A stretch of DNA of 64,000 bases, taken from positions 1 to 64,000 of the forward strand of contig DYID01000009.1 of the NCBI GenBank assembly GCA_020723805.1. Direction: 5' to 3'. The position numbers were made by a program, and so were the translations under genes. Under the pieces are notes generated by a model that was given only the letters and a program-made list of their open reading frames with translations, made no database searches and was not told the DNA's origin. The DNA comes from Anaerolinea sp. (GTDB lineage Bacteria; Chloroflexota; Anaerolineae; Anaerolineales; Villigracilaceae). This document shows positions 41,348 to 49,058 of the stretch, in pieces; position 1 is the stretch's first letter; each line of letters opens with the position of its first letter.

Positions 41348-41484
41348 ATTTCGCGCCTCCGCGTAAGGTGAGTGAGTAACTGATGTTACGCAGTTTTCTC
41401 GTAGCGCGACACATTGTCCCCGCAAGGGGGTTCATGTCGCCTGAAAACGCGAGATGAATCTCGCGCCACCGCGTAAGGTGAGTG
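41333..41484. repeat. 97-bp dispersed repeat, copy B and a partial copy
   Basis: A partial copy (41333-41375; GAAAACGCGAGATAAATTTC) overlaps the end of lgt and supplies its stop codon. A full copy (41388-41484) follows in tandem and is nearly identical to 9468-9564. Both carry the GCGAGAT-x-ATCTCGC palindrome. Confidence 0.85.
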
Positions 41485-41492
41485 AGTAAATG

Positions 41493-41521
41493 AAAATCGC
41501 CCGATTGCTTCGGGCGATTTT
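41493..41521. terminator. Bidirectional terminator between lgt and the sulfotransferase gene
   Basis: AAAATCGCCCG / CGGGCGATTTT is an 11-base perfect stem with a seven-base loop and T-rich ends on both strands, placed between convergent genes. Confidence 0.88.
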
Positions 41522-41523
41522 GT

Positions 41524-42723
41524 TTAATCCGCTGCTGGGATTCGGGCGGCTTTGACCTGTGCCGCTTCGTGTTCGCGTTTGTCGAAGCCGAAGCGTTCGA
41601 AGATGTCGGCGTATAACTCGACGATTTGTTCCCGCGTGAAGCCCATTTCTTCGTAGGAGTAGGAATGGTCGCTGCGGAAGGTGAGGGTCTCCTTGACGGC
41701 TTCGTCCACGAGCAGTTCGAGGCCGGGTTTGTCGGGGTAGCCGAATTGTTCGTAGAATTTGCGGATGACCGCCTCCGGGCGTTGGATCAGGTCGTCGTAG
41801 TTCAGGATCAGGTGGCGGGGAGAGGGATGCGTGTCGAGGTAGCGGAGAGGGTAGCGGTACCAGTGCTGGGTCAGGTCCACGATTTCGTCAATGTACAGCC
41901 ATGTCTCCTTTGGGTCGGTGAATTGACGGCGGGCGTAGTTGATCCATGAGATGGTGGAGGGGAGCATGTCGAGCGGGTTGCGGGCGAGGTAGATGATGCG
42001 CGCGTCGGGGAAGAATTCGACCAGCGTTTCGATTTTGGGGCTGAAGGCGGGGTTCTTTGCCACGAAGTATTTCTTTCCGCCTGTTGCGTACAAGTGCCGC
42101 TGGAGCATGGATTTGTAGAAGGTCATGATGCGGCGTTTGTGTTCGGGCGCGAGCGCTTCGTCGAAGTGCTGGTAGTTGGGGAACTCGTCCATGAAGGGGA
42201 AGAGGAAGGTGACGAAGTAGCCGTCCCAGATGTGCAGGTGGATGTTCTCATCCTCTTCGGGCTGGAAGAAGGAAATGGGATGGATTTTGATTTTGCCGAG
42301 CGTGGCGCGGTCGAAGGCATAGAGGACGCGGTGCAGGAAGCCGCCAAGGTATTTGTTGTCGAGCCGCGAGACGAACTGCGTGATTTTCTTTTGCGTGACG
42401 GAGGGAGTGAGGTAGATGTCCCAAGTGGTCAGGCTGGTGAAGGTACCTGAGTCGCGTGAGAGCAGGCGGTGCAGGAAGGTGGAGCCGCTTCGCAGGTTGC
42501 CGAGGATGAAGAGCGGTTTTTCGATGGGCTGGTCTTTATAGGCGGGGAAGAGGAGGTCGTCGAGCCAGAAACAAAACCAATGGAGGAGCGAGCCGGGAAT
42601 CCAGACCAGATAAAAGAGGAGCAGGAAAATCAGTCGTTTGCGGGTGAGGCGGGCGGGGGTGTTTTTCGATGCGAAGAAGGAGCGGTAGAAGGTGCGCCAG
42701 AACAGGCGGAAGTTGTAGTGCAT
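41524..42723 (-). CDS. Sulfotransferase-family protein
   Basis: The PAPS-binding P-loop segment FILGNLRSGSTFLHRLL (about residues 72-88) and the 3'-phosphate-binding region (ARIIYLARNPLDMLPSTISW) fit the sulfotransferase fold. A hydrophobic stretch at residues 30-56 may anchor the protein to the membrane. The 399-residue length is usual for the bacterial group with LxGxxRSGST. These enzymes transfer sulfate from PAPS to hydroxyl or amino groups of lipids, sugars or small molecules; the acceptor is unknown. The gene stands alone, facing lgt, with a palindrome and a terminator-like hairpin upstream. Confidence 0.85.
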   Translation of the reverse strand: MHYNFRLFWRTFYRSFFASKNTPARLTRKRLIFLLLFYLVWIPGSLLHWFCFWLDDLLFPAYKDQPIEKPLFILGNLRSGSTFLHRLLSRDSGTFTSLTTWDIYLTPSVTQKKITQFVSRLDNKYLGGFLHRVLYAFDRATLGKIKIHPISFFQPEEDENIHLHIWDGYFVTFLFPFMDEFPNYQHFDEALAPEHKRRIMTFYKSMLQRHLYATGGKKYFVAKNPAFSPKIETLVEFFPDARIIYLARNPLDMLPSTISWINYARRQFTDPKETWLYIDEIVDLTQHWYRYPLRYLDTHPSPRHLILNYDDLIQRPEAVIRKFYEQFGYPDKPGLELLVDEAVKETLTFRSDHSYSYEEMGFTREQIVELYADIFERFGFDKREHEAAQVKAARIPAAD

Positions 42724-42739
42724 GAAGCGGTTTCCTTGG

Positions 42740-42765
42740 GTAGTAACGACTTAAGTCGTTACTAC
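42740..42765. repeat. 26-bp perfect palindrome
   Basis: GTAGTAACGACTT-AAGTCGTTACTAC is fully self-complementary. It lies 17 bases upstream of the sulfotransferase start codon and could be a protein-binding site or a dispersed palindromic element. Confidence 0.7.
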
Positions 42766-42776
42766 GGATTTACATG

Positions 42777-42802
42777 GAAGAAGCCCGTTGAAGGGCTTCT
42801 TC
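42777..42802 (-). terminator. Hairpin after the SRPBCC gene
   Basis: GAAGAAGCCC / GGGCTTCTTC is a ten-base perfect stem with a six-base loop, five bases after the SRPBCC stop codon. There is no T-run, so it may act with Rho or as an mRNA end. Confidence 0.55.
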
Positions 42803-42807
42803 TTCGG

Positions 42808-43260
42808 CTATTCTATCACGGTGTTATTCTCGATAAACTGTTTGATGCGTTTGAGCATTTCTTCGTGGGCGGCGTTTGCCTGCTGAAAGGCATAACTGAA
42901 GAGCAGGTCGGGCGCTTTGATGGTGATGGTTTCGTGCAGGAGGACGCCGTCGTCTTTAGGTGTGACTTTCGTGACGTTGGTGACGTAGGTGGCGGGCGAT
43001 TGATATGCCTCGGTGTGGACGGTATCTTCGGTGACGGCGATGATGTCGGCGCGGTATTTGATTTTGAATCGAAAAGGTCCCCATTGCAGACGGTCGGTGA
43101 TGAAATAGCGGCGCACGCCGGGCGGCGCATCTGCCGCGCGCTCCACCTTGACGATGAGCGGATGAATTTTGTGATGTTGGCTGTAGTCGGCAATGGTGCG
43201 GATGACAGTCCCCGCATCGGAACGGATGAAGATTTCTTTTTCGAAGGTTCCCTGTCGCAT
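42808..43260 (-). CDS. SRPBCC/START-fold protein
   Basis: MRQGTFEKEIFIRSDAGTVIRTIADYSQHHKIHP at the N-terminus, the central strands and the C-terminal helix match the SRPBCC (polyketide cyclase/dehydrase-like) fold of about 150 residues. The fold binds hydrophobic ligands in a cavity. ATG 43260 is preferred over the in-frame TTG at 43287 because TATAAT (43267-43272, minus strand) lies six bases before it, and there is no ribosome binding site. The mRNA is probably leaderless. No neighbouring pathway suggests a ligand. Confidence 0.8.
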   Translation of the reverse strand: MRQGTFEKEIFIRSDAGTVIRTIADYSQHHKIHPLIVKVERAADAPPGVRRYFITDRLQWGPFRFKIKYRADIIAVTEDTVHTEAYQSPATYVTNVTKVTPKDDGVLLHETITIKAPDLLFSYAFQQANAAHEEMLKRIKQFIENNTVIE

Positions 43261-43266
43261 GCGGCG

Positions 43267-43272
43267 ATTATA
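43267..43272 (-). promoter_or_regulatory. -10 box of a predicted leaderless transcript
   Basis: On the minus strand TATAAT is followed by CGCCGC and the ATG of the SRPBCC gene. No clear -35 box or Shine-Dalgarno sequence is present. Confidence 0.5.
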
Positions 43273-43298
43273 CTTGCGCCTCCCCAAAACTTGGAAGA

Positions 43299-43670
43299 TT
43301 ATTCTGCGTATGCGTCCTTCTTGAAACGGTCGTAGCCTTTCCTGACCAGGGCTTTGAGTTCCTTGAAGAGCGCAGGCTCGACCTGCTTGAAATTGAAGCA
43401 GGATTTTCCTTGCATGTGTTTTTTGAGTTCAGGGCTGATACCGTTCAACAGGTCGGGGTACATGTAGACGGGCATGAAGTAGAAGGAGACGTAGTTCTTT
43501 TGGATATGCACCGAGCCAAAGTAAAGTTCCTTCTTCCATTTCGGGCTGTAGGGACCATCGAGGTAGTACACATCGGCGCTGTCGGTTTTAACGGTCAGTT
43601 TGGGGGCAAAAGGCTGGAGAATCTTCTTGAGTTCCTGGAAGACAGAAGCGAAGTCGGTTTTGGCAGGCAT
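43299..43670 (-). CDS. DUF1801-like small protein
   Basis: The 123-residue protein has a central ELYFGSVHIQKNYVSFYFMP segment and a C-terminal ELKALVRKGYDRFKKDAYAE helix. This resembles the YdhG/DUF1801 family, whose relatives include a frataxin-like iron chaperone; the match is moderate. There is no signal peptide. AAAGGAAC lies six bases before the ATG. It sits between an SRPBCC gene and a lipoprotein gene, on the same strand. The family link is the best guess; the function is not established. Confidence 0.65.
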   Translation of the reverse strand: MPAKTDFASVFQELKKILQPFAPKLTVKTDSADVYYLDGPYSPKWKKELYFGSVHIQKNYVSFYFMPVYMYPDLLNGISPELKKHMQGKSCFNFKQVEPALFKELKALVRKGYDRFKKDAYAE

Positions 43671-43734
43671 GGGATGTTCCTTTCTCTAAAATTCTTGAAC
43701 CACAGATGAACACAGATAAAGAGGATACGGTGCC

Positions 43735-44292
43735 TTAAGGAGAAACCAGAATCCTGATGTAAATCGGGTCTCCGAAGGGTTGACCGTTTGGGTCGAATGC
43801 CTGCCAGGCGGATTCGAAAACTCCCTCCTCGAACGGCGCTGTGAAGAGAATTTGAATGGTCGCCTGCGTGCCTGCTTTGGCAGGGTAGAGGGCAATTTCA
43901 TCGGGAGCGCCGAGTGCGGCTCCGCCCACGCGCCGCAGACGGTAGTCTGCCGTCCAGTGACAGGTGCCGCTGTTGGTGACCAGCCATTGTTTGTCGAGCG
44001 CCGCACCGAAGGGGACGAAGGAGTTGTCGGGGATGGTCAGGTCTTCGACGAAGGTCAGGTTGTTTTCGCAGTTCGATTGGTCAACGGTGGGGACGATGGT
44101 GGGCAAAGGAATGACTTGAATCTGCGCCGGCGCGGTGGGCGTGGGGTGAATGAGGAGGGTCGGCTGGATGAGCGGAGGCGGGTTGGTCGGCGGAACAAAA
44201 GGCGCGGGGGTGGCGAGGGGAGAACAGGCTGAGGCGAAGAGGCTGCCGATGAGGCAGAGCAGGCTGCGGCGGAGAATGAGGCGGAAAGTCAT
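43735..44292 (-). CDS. Lipoprotein with NBR1/FW-type Ig domain
   Basis: The start at 44292 gives MTFRLILRRSLLCLIGSLF with lipobox ASAC. A Pro-rich spacer leads to a domain with LTIPDNSFVPFG, KQWLVTNSGTCHWTADYRL and EGVFESAWQAFDPNGQPFGD, the NBR1 central-domain (four-tryptophan-like) fold found in many Chloroflexota surface proteins. It is probably a binding domain on the outer membrane face. An upstream frame to 44334 is not used, because TTTAAT lies six bases before this ATG. The gene stands downstream of recA on the same strand after a hairpin. Confidence 0.82.
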   Translation of the reverse strand: MTFRLILRRSLLCLIGSLFASACSPLATPAPFVPPTNPPPLIQPTLLIHPTPTAPAQIQVIPLPTIVPTVDQSNCENNLTFVEDLTIPDNSFVPFGAALDKQWLVTNSGTCHWTADYRLRRVGGAALGAPDEIALYPAKAGTQATIQILFTAPFEEGVFESAWQAFDPNGQPFGDPIYIRILVSP

Positions 44293-44328
44293 GTCCTGAT
44301 TAAACCACGTTCCCAGGGGGAATAAGAA

Positions 44329-44377
44329 AGACACGGAAACGCAGAGGTCATGAAAACTCCGTGTTTCCGTGTCTTGT
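44329..44377 (-). terminator. Hairpin downstream of recA
   Basis: AAGACACGGAAAC and GTTTCCGTGTCTT form a 13-base stem around a loop containing CTCCGTG-type repeats. It lies 16 bases after the recA stop codon and resembles an inter-gene repeat as well as a terminator. Confidence 0.5.
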
Positions 44378-44392
44378 GGTTCGAATGTGGGT

Positions 44393-45496
44393 TTACGCTT
44401 CGTCAGAGCCTGAGTCGTCGCCTCCGCCGATGTCGAGCGGGAGAGCGATTTCGCCGCTCATGGCTTTCTGGCGGATGATGGCTTCGATTTCCGCCATCAG
44501 GTCGGGATTGGCGCGCAGGTAGTCTTTGGCGTTTTCGCGTCCCTGCCCGATGCGGATGTCGCCGTAGGAGAAGAAGGCGCCACGCTTCTGAATGACCTCG
44601 AACTTGGTCGCCAAGTCGAGGACATCGCCCGCTTTGGAGATGCCTTCATTGAACATGATGTCGAACTCGGCGGTGCGGAACGGCGGCGCGACCTTGTTTT
44701 TGACGACTTTGACGCGGGTGCGGTTGCCGATGACTTCCTCGCCCATTTTGATTGCCTGGATGCGGCGCACGTCGAGGCGGACGGAGGCGTAGAATTTGAG
44801 CGCCTGCCCGCCGGTGGTGGTTTCGGGGTTGCCGAACATGACGCCGATCTTTTGGCGCAACTGGTTGGTGAAGATGACGGCGGTCTTGGTCTGGTTGATA
44901 GCGCCGGAGAGTTTGCGCAGCGCCTGCGACATGAGCCTTGCCTGCACGCCCATGGTGGCGTCGCCCATGTCGCCTTCGATTTCGGAGCGCGGGACGAGCG
45001 CGGCAACCGAGTCAATGACGATGACGTCAATGCCGCCGGAGCGGACAAGGGTTTCGGTGATTTCGAGCGCCTGTTCGCCGGTGTCGGGTTGGGAGACGAG
45101 CAGGTTGTCAATGTCCACGCCGCAGCGCGCGGCATAGACCGGGTCGAGGGCGTGTTCCATATCTATGAAGGCGGCGACTCCGCCCATCTTTTGCGCTTCG
45201 GCGATGATGTGCTGACAGATGGTGGTCTTGCCCGAGGATTCGGGACCGTAGATTTCGGTGATGCGCCCGCGCGGCACGCCGCCCACGCCGAGGGCAATGT
45301 CGAGCGAGAGCGAGCCGGTGGGGAAGGTTTCCGTCTGCATGTGCTGCGCTTCGCCCAGGCGCACGATGGAACCGTCGCCGTAGCGTTTGAGGATGTCGCC
45401 CACGGCTTTTTCGAGTACGGCGCGTTTGGCGCTGTTATCGCTGGTGAGGGTTTGTTCTTCTGCCGCGGCGGCTGCTTTTGATTTTCGAGGGGGCAT
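44393..45496 (-). CDS. recA: Recombinase RecA
   Basis: Walker A (GPESSGKTT), the MAW-like segment [14 protein letters not shown], Walker [14 protein letters not shown] and the DNA-binding loop [23 protein letters not shown] identify RecA. The 367-residue length is normal. It forms the strand-exchange filament in homologous recombination and triggers LexA cleavage. Upstream, a good promoter contains a Gram-positive-type SOS box-like motif (45552-45564), which suggests LexA control. RadA, its partner in branch migration, is encoded at 18.1 kb. An acidic C-terminal tail ([10 protein letters not shown]) is present as usual. Confidence 0.98.
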   Translation of the reverse strand: MPPRKSKAAAAAEEQTLTSDNSAKRAVLEKAVGDILKRYGDGSIVRLGEAQHMQTETFPTGSLSLDIALGVGGVPRGRITEIYGPESSGKTTICQHIIAEAQKMGGVAAFIDMEHALDPVYAARCGVDIDNLLVSQPDTGEQALEITETLVRSGGIDVIVIDSVAALVPRSEIEGDMGDATMGVQARLMSQALRKLSGAINQTKTAVIFTNQLRQKIGVMFGNPETTTGGQALKFYASVRLDVRRIQAIKMGEEVIGNRTRVKVVKNKVAPPFRTAEFDIMFNEGISKAGDVLDLATKFEVIQKRGAFFSYGDIRIGQGRENAKDYLRANPDLMAEIEAIIRQKAMSGEIALPLDIGGGDDSGSDEA

Positions 45497-45545
45497 GGGG
45501 TTTCTCCAAATACCGTGTATAAGCCAAATGAAGGTGCTGCCGAGC

Positions 45546-45573
45546 AGTATAGCACAAATGTTCGGTGCGTCAA
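45546..45573 (-). promoter_or_regulatory. recA promoter with SOS box-like motif
   Basis: On the minus strand TTGACG (45568-45573), 16 bases, TATACT (45546-45551). The spacer contains CGAACATTTGTGC (45552-45564), one mismatch from the GAAC-N4-GTTC core of Gram-positive LexA boxes. Confidence 0.7.
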
Positions 45574-45577
45574 GGTA

Positions 45578-46717
45578 TCAGGGACGCGGTGTGAGGGTGG
45601 GCGTTGGCGTCGGCGTGATGGGCAGAAAGTCCAGTTTGGGTTCGGGCGGAGGCGCAACCTGAAAGCCATCCTTGTCGGTAAAGGTGAAGTATGTCACCTG
45701 CCCCGGGAAAATTTCCACCCAGGTTTGGATGTTCTTTTCCTTGTAGTTGATGGTGACTTTGTAAATGCCCGCCGGCAGGTCGCTCAGGACGAGGTTCTCC
45801 TGATAATATGGGTCGGAGTTGACCGCGCCTTGGGCGTAGGTCAGCGCCCGCCGCAGCGGGACGCCCGACGGCTCCGGACGCACTTCGAGCGGATAGTAGT
45901 ACAGCAGGTTGCCCTTCTCCCCGCTGACGCGCCCGACGAGCACACCCCAACCCTGCGGCGGCGAGGTCCACAATTCGGGGTTGTAAGTTAAGTAGAACGA
46001 GTTGTTGCCCATCCGCACTTCAAAATGCAGATGCGGACCGGTAGTTGCGCCGGTCGAGCCAACCAGCCCAATGACATCGCCCGTCTCCACATGCTGACCG
46101 ACGAGGGTGGTAATCTCGCTCATGTGGGCATAGACCGTGTAAAGTTCCTGCCCTTTGTAGCCGAAATCATGTTTGATGACCACCGCCTTGCCATACGGGT
46201 CGTTGGTGTCATCTGCCGCGCCCGAGAACAATCCCCAGCCCGCCGAGACCACCGTGCCGGGTCCCGCCGCCAGAATCGGCGTTCCCTCCGCCGCGTCAAT
46301 ATCCACGCCGGTGTGGACGACGTTCGGCGCAAAGAACACGCCGCCGTAACGATATTCCGCCAGGGGCCAGTTGACGTTGTCGGCGGCGATGGGGCGGACG
46401 AAGTAAAAGTGGTCGTATGCCGAAACCGCCCACGGCACGGGATACAGAGGCGGACGCCAGCCTGAGACCGGTTCCGCGCCGGGCGTGGGGAGGACAAAAC
46501 GAAACGGTTCAAGGCTCGGATGCGGCGACGGTTCGAACCCCGCCGCAGGCTGGGTGGCTGTTTCTCCAGCCATCACCGCCGTTGACGTTGGATCCGCTCC
46601 GCGCGCGTTGGTGGTGAGGGGCGTGCAGGCGGCGAGGAGGATGATTAGGAAAACGCAAAAGCGGCGGCAGCGACCGCCGAGTACGCTCAGAGCAAAAGGC
46701 AAACCAAACGGCTTCAT
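45578..46717 (-). CDS. M23-family lipoprotein peptidase
   Basis: ATG 46717 overlaps the stop codon of the upstream propeller gene (ATGA), so translation is coupled. The N-terminus has a hydrophobic signal with lipobox-like LLAAC. The M23 domain shows HTGVDIDAAEGTP, YTVYAHMSEITTL and GPHLHFEVRMG, with both zinc-ligand motifs. After it comes an extra C-terminal region of about 130 residues with YYPLEVRPEPSG and VTINYKEKN, possibly a beta domain, ending in a Thr/Pro-rich tail. It probably remodels peptidoglycan outside the cell. The frame stays open upstream to 47140, but that part is a shadow of the propeller gene. Confidence 0.86.
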   Translation of the reverse strand: MKPFGLPFALSVLGGRCRRFCVFLIILLAACTPLTTNARGADPTSTAVMAGETATQPAAGFEPSPHPSLEPFRFVLPTPGAEPVSGWRPPLYPVPWAVSAYDHFYFVRPIAADNVNWPLAEYRYGGVFFAPNVVHTGVDIDAAEGTPILAAGPGTVVSAGWGLFSGAADDTNDPYGKAVVIKHDFGYKGQELYTVYAHMSEITTLVGQHVETGDVIGLVGSTGATTGPHLHFEVRMGNNSFYLTYNPELWTSPPQGWGVLVGRVSGEKGNLLYYYPLEVRPEPSGVPLRRALTYAQGAVNSDPYYQENLVLSDLPAGIYKVTINYKEKNIQTWVEIFPGQVTYFTFTDKDGFQVAPPPEPKLDFLPITPTPTPTLTPRP

Positions 46718-48552
46718 GGCACAACCGTCACAGGCGTGGAGGTGGGAGGCGGTGTGGGCGATGGCGTGCGCGTGGGCGTGGGAGTCCGTGTGGGGGTGGG
46801 AGGACGCGGCGTGCGCGTGTTGGTCGGTGTGGGGGTGTTGGTGGGCGTGCGCGTGGGGGTGAGGGTGGGCGGCAGGAGGCGTGTGGGCGTGACCAGCACT
46901 TCGGGCGGGTAGAGTTGGAGCATGGCGGAGTGCCAGTCCAGACCGCCGGTCAGGACGAACTCGGTGAAGCGCGCGCCGCGATAGTAGGTGCGCCAGTTGG
47001 GCAGGGCGGGGACTCGTTCCCAGCCGTATTGCGCGGCGAGGGAGGTCACGTCCACCCAATAGCCGGGCGGGACTTCGGTGTAGGCGCCGCCCTGTTCGTA
47101 GGCTTGCGGGTCGAGGTTGTAGCGGGCGCGCAGGTCCCACGGCGGGTCATGGAGGGGGATGCCGAGGGTGCCGTCCTGCGCCTGTGCGCGGATGTAGAGC
47201 CGCCAGTAGGTTTGCGCGCCGAAATCTTCGCGCACGGCAACCATCCAGCCGGCGTTGGTCATCAGAGAGTTGATGGCGAAGGCGCGCCCGGTGTAGAGCC
47301 AGTCTTCGTTGAAGCCGGGGTCGAGGTTCGATGTGAGCGGAACGAAGGCGTTTTCGAGGCTGGCGAGGGCGTCCCAGCCGGCTTCCCATTGGAGGCGCTG
47401 GCGCAGGGCGCTGAAGGCTTCGTCTGCCAGGTCGTGCAGTTGCGGGTAGGGCGCCTGCACATCGGGGAGTTCCACCAGCGACCAGCGTCCTGCCGCGCCT
47501 TCTCCCAGCGGGTTTCCGAATGCCGCCCAAAGCGGCGCGGGAGTGAAGCGGGCGGCTTGGGCGAATGTTTCCGGCAGAGGGCTGGGCAGGGGAGCGCTCA
47601 GCCAAATCAGGCTGTTGACTTGATAGGGGAAGGGCGTAAGCGGCTGGAGGATGCCGCCGTCGAGGGTGTAGGTGATGATGAAGTTGGAATTGGGAGCGGG
47701 GACGAGGGTGAGGAGGCGGTCGCCGGCTGCGTTCCAGGCGGGCAGGCTGCCGTCGCCGATCCAGCGGGCGGGGAGTTGACGCCCTGCCTCCCACAGGTAG
47801 ATGCCGCTCCTGCCGATGTTTTGGGATTGCGCCGCCCACGCCAGGCGCGTCCCATCCGGTGACCAGACGGGGTGCGATTCAGAAGCAAGCGGGGTGTTGC
47901 TCAGGTTTTGGAAGCGGTCATCGCCGGGGCGGTCGAGGTCGGCGAGGATGACTTCGCCGTTAGAGATGAAGGCAATCTGGCGTCCGCCGGGCGCCCAGGC
48001 GGGGGAGTGGTCGGCGGCGGGTGATGTGGTGAGGCGGATGGCACCATTCGCCGGGTCGGCGGCGGGACCGATGACGATTTCGAGGTTGTCGTCGCGGTAG
48101 GTTTCGTAGGCGAGGAAGGAGCCGTCGGGCGACCAGGAGGGGGCGGCGTCGTATTCTGGAGTGTTGGTAAGTTGGGTCAGTCCGCCGCTTGCGAGGTCGA
48201 GCAGGAAGAGGTCCCAGTGACCGAGGCGGTTGGAGGCGAAGGCGAGGCGCGTTCCCTCGGGGCTGAGGGCGGGGGTGATGTCGTCCCAGTCGCCGTTGGT
48301 GAGGCGGGTGAGTGCGCCGCCGGCGGGATCGTAGGCAAAGAGGTGGGCGTAACCGTCCTCTTCGATGGAGAGGATGGCTGTGCTGTTTCCTGCGTTATCG
48401 GTGACGGCGGGGCTGGCGGTCTGTGAGGCAGTCGGTTGTGGAGTGTCCGTCTCTGCGAGGGGGGTGGGGAGCGCCGGCTGGGCGCAGGCAGAGAGCAGGA
48501 TGACAGCCGCGAAAAGGACGGCAAGCGTATTGCGCAGGAAAGATCGGGGCAT
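46714..48552 (-). CDS. TolB-like propeller lipoprotein with Thr/Pro tail
   Basis: MPRSFLRNTLAVLFAAVILLSAC is a lipoprotein signal. Propeller repeats with SPDG/SPEG signatures follow (LSPEGTRLAFASNRLGHW, WSPDGSFLAYETYRDD, WAPGGRQIAFISNGE, WSPDGTRLAWAAQSQN), as in TolB. A second part of about 230 residues (from about 340) has no clear match; WMVAVREDFGAQTYWRLY is its best-ordered segment. The last 50 residues are TPTRTPT-type repeats. ATG 48552 is chosen; a TTG four codons upstream abuts the previous gene. The stop overlaps the M23 start codon, so the two proteins are probably made together. Confidence 0.82.
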   Translation of the reverse strand: MPRSFLRNTLAVLFAAVILLSACAQPALPTPLAETDTPQPTASQTASPAVTDNAGNSTAILSIEEDGYAHLFAYDPAGGALTRLTNGDWDDITPALSPEGTRLAFASNRLGHWDLFLLDLASGGLTQLTNTPEYDAAPSWSPDGSFLAYETYRDDNLEIVIGPAADPANGAIRLTTSPAADHSPAWAPGGRQIAFISNGEVILADLDRPGDDRFQNLSNTPLASESHPVWSPDGTRLAWAAQSQNIGRSGIYLWEAGRQLPARWIGDGSLPAWNAAGDRLLTLVPAPNSNFIITYTLDGGILQPLTPFPYQVNSLIWLSAPLPSPLPETFAQAARFTPAPLWAAFGNPLGEGAAGRWSLVELPDVQAPYPQLHDLADEAFSALRQRLQWEAGWDALASLENAFVPLTSNLDPGFNEDWLYTGRAFAINSLMTNAGWMVAVREDFGAQTYWRLYIRAQAQDGTLGIPLHDPPWDLRARYNLDPQAYEQGGAYTEVPPGYWVDVTSLAAQYGWERVPALPNWRTYYRGARFTEFVLTGGLDWHSAMLQLYPPEVLVTPTRLLPPTLTPTRTPTNTPTPTNTRTPRPPTPTRTPTPTRTPSPTPPPTSTPVTVVP

Positions 48553-48564
48553 GGAAAAGGTCAA

Positions 48565-48945
48565 TCAGGCGGAGTCAGCCTCGGGTGCGGGAGGAGGCGG
48601 GGTGACGTCGAAAGCGAAGGTTTGCGGCTCGGCGGAGGGTCCGTCGGGGTAGAAGAGACGGGCTTCGAGGGCGTAGGGGTTGAGCAGTTCGCCGCGGATG
48701 TGCATGGTGAATTCGATCTTCCAGTTCATCGGTTCGACAAAACTGGCGGTGGCGACTTCTTCGCCGCCTCCATCCCGCAGGATGATTTCGAGGTGCGGGC
48801 GAATCTGGAAGGGAGTCATTTCGATGTTGACGCGCACGCGGCGTCCGTCGGGGTAGGGTGCGGCGGTGAGGGAGGTGATGTGCGTCTCTTCGGGTGCGGC
48901 GCGGTTGTTGAGGTGGTCTTCGGGGAAAAAGAATTCGAGGGTCAT
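48565..48945 (-). CDS. Small beta-rich protein of unknown function
   Basis: The 126-residue protein (from ATG 48945) contains VRVNIEMTPFQIRPHLEIIL and NWKIEFTMHIRGELLNPYALE, alternating strands that suggest an Ig-like sandwich, and ends in a Pro/Ala-rich tail. No signal peptide is seen. It stops 12 bases before the propeller gene's ATG, so it is probably the first gene of the unit with the propeller and M23 genes. The frame to 48978 includes repeat-derived codons and is not preferred. I do not recognise a family. Confidence 0.65.
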   Translation of the reverse strand: MTLEFFFPEDHLNNRAAPEETHITSLTAAPYPDGRRVRVNIEMTPFQIRPHLEIILRDGGGEEVATASFVEPMNWKIEFTMHIRGELLNPYALEARLFYPDGPSAEPQTFAFDVTPPPPAPEADSA

Positions 48946-48956
48946 GGGGAGTCTTT

Positions 48957-49052
48957 CGTCAGATAGTCTGATAGTCACATAGTTTGATAGTCACATAGTC
49001 AGGTAGTCGGATAGTAACTTGTAAATCACAAATCACAAATCGCAAATCGTGT
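48957..49052. repeat. GATAGTC and AATCGCA repeat arrays between genes
   Basis: TCAGATAGTCTGATAGTCAC and similar GATAGTC units are followed by ATCACAA and ATCGCAA heptamers (AATCACAAATCGCAAATCG). They separate two genes on the same strand. Confidence 0.82.
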
Positions 49053-49058
49053 ATCGTC

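Noticed and set aside
46718-47140. Upstream extension of the M23 peptidase frame
   Set aside because: It is a different frame of the propeller gene's Thr/Pro-coding region; the lipoprotein signal at 46717 marks the true start.
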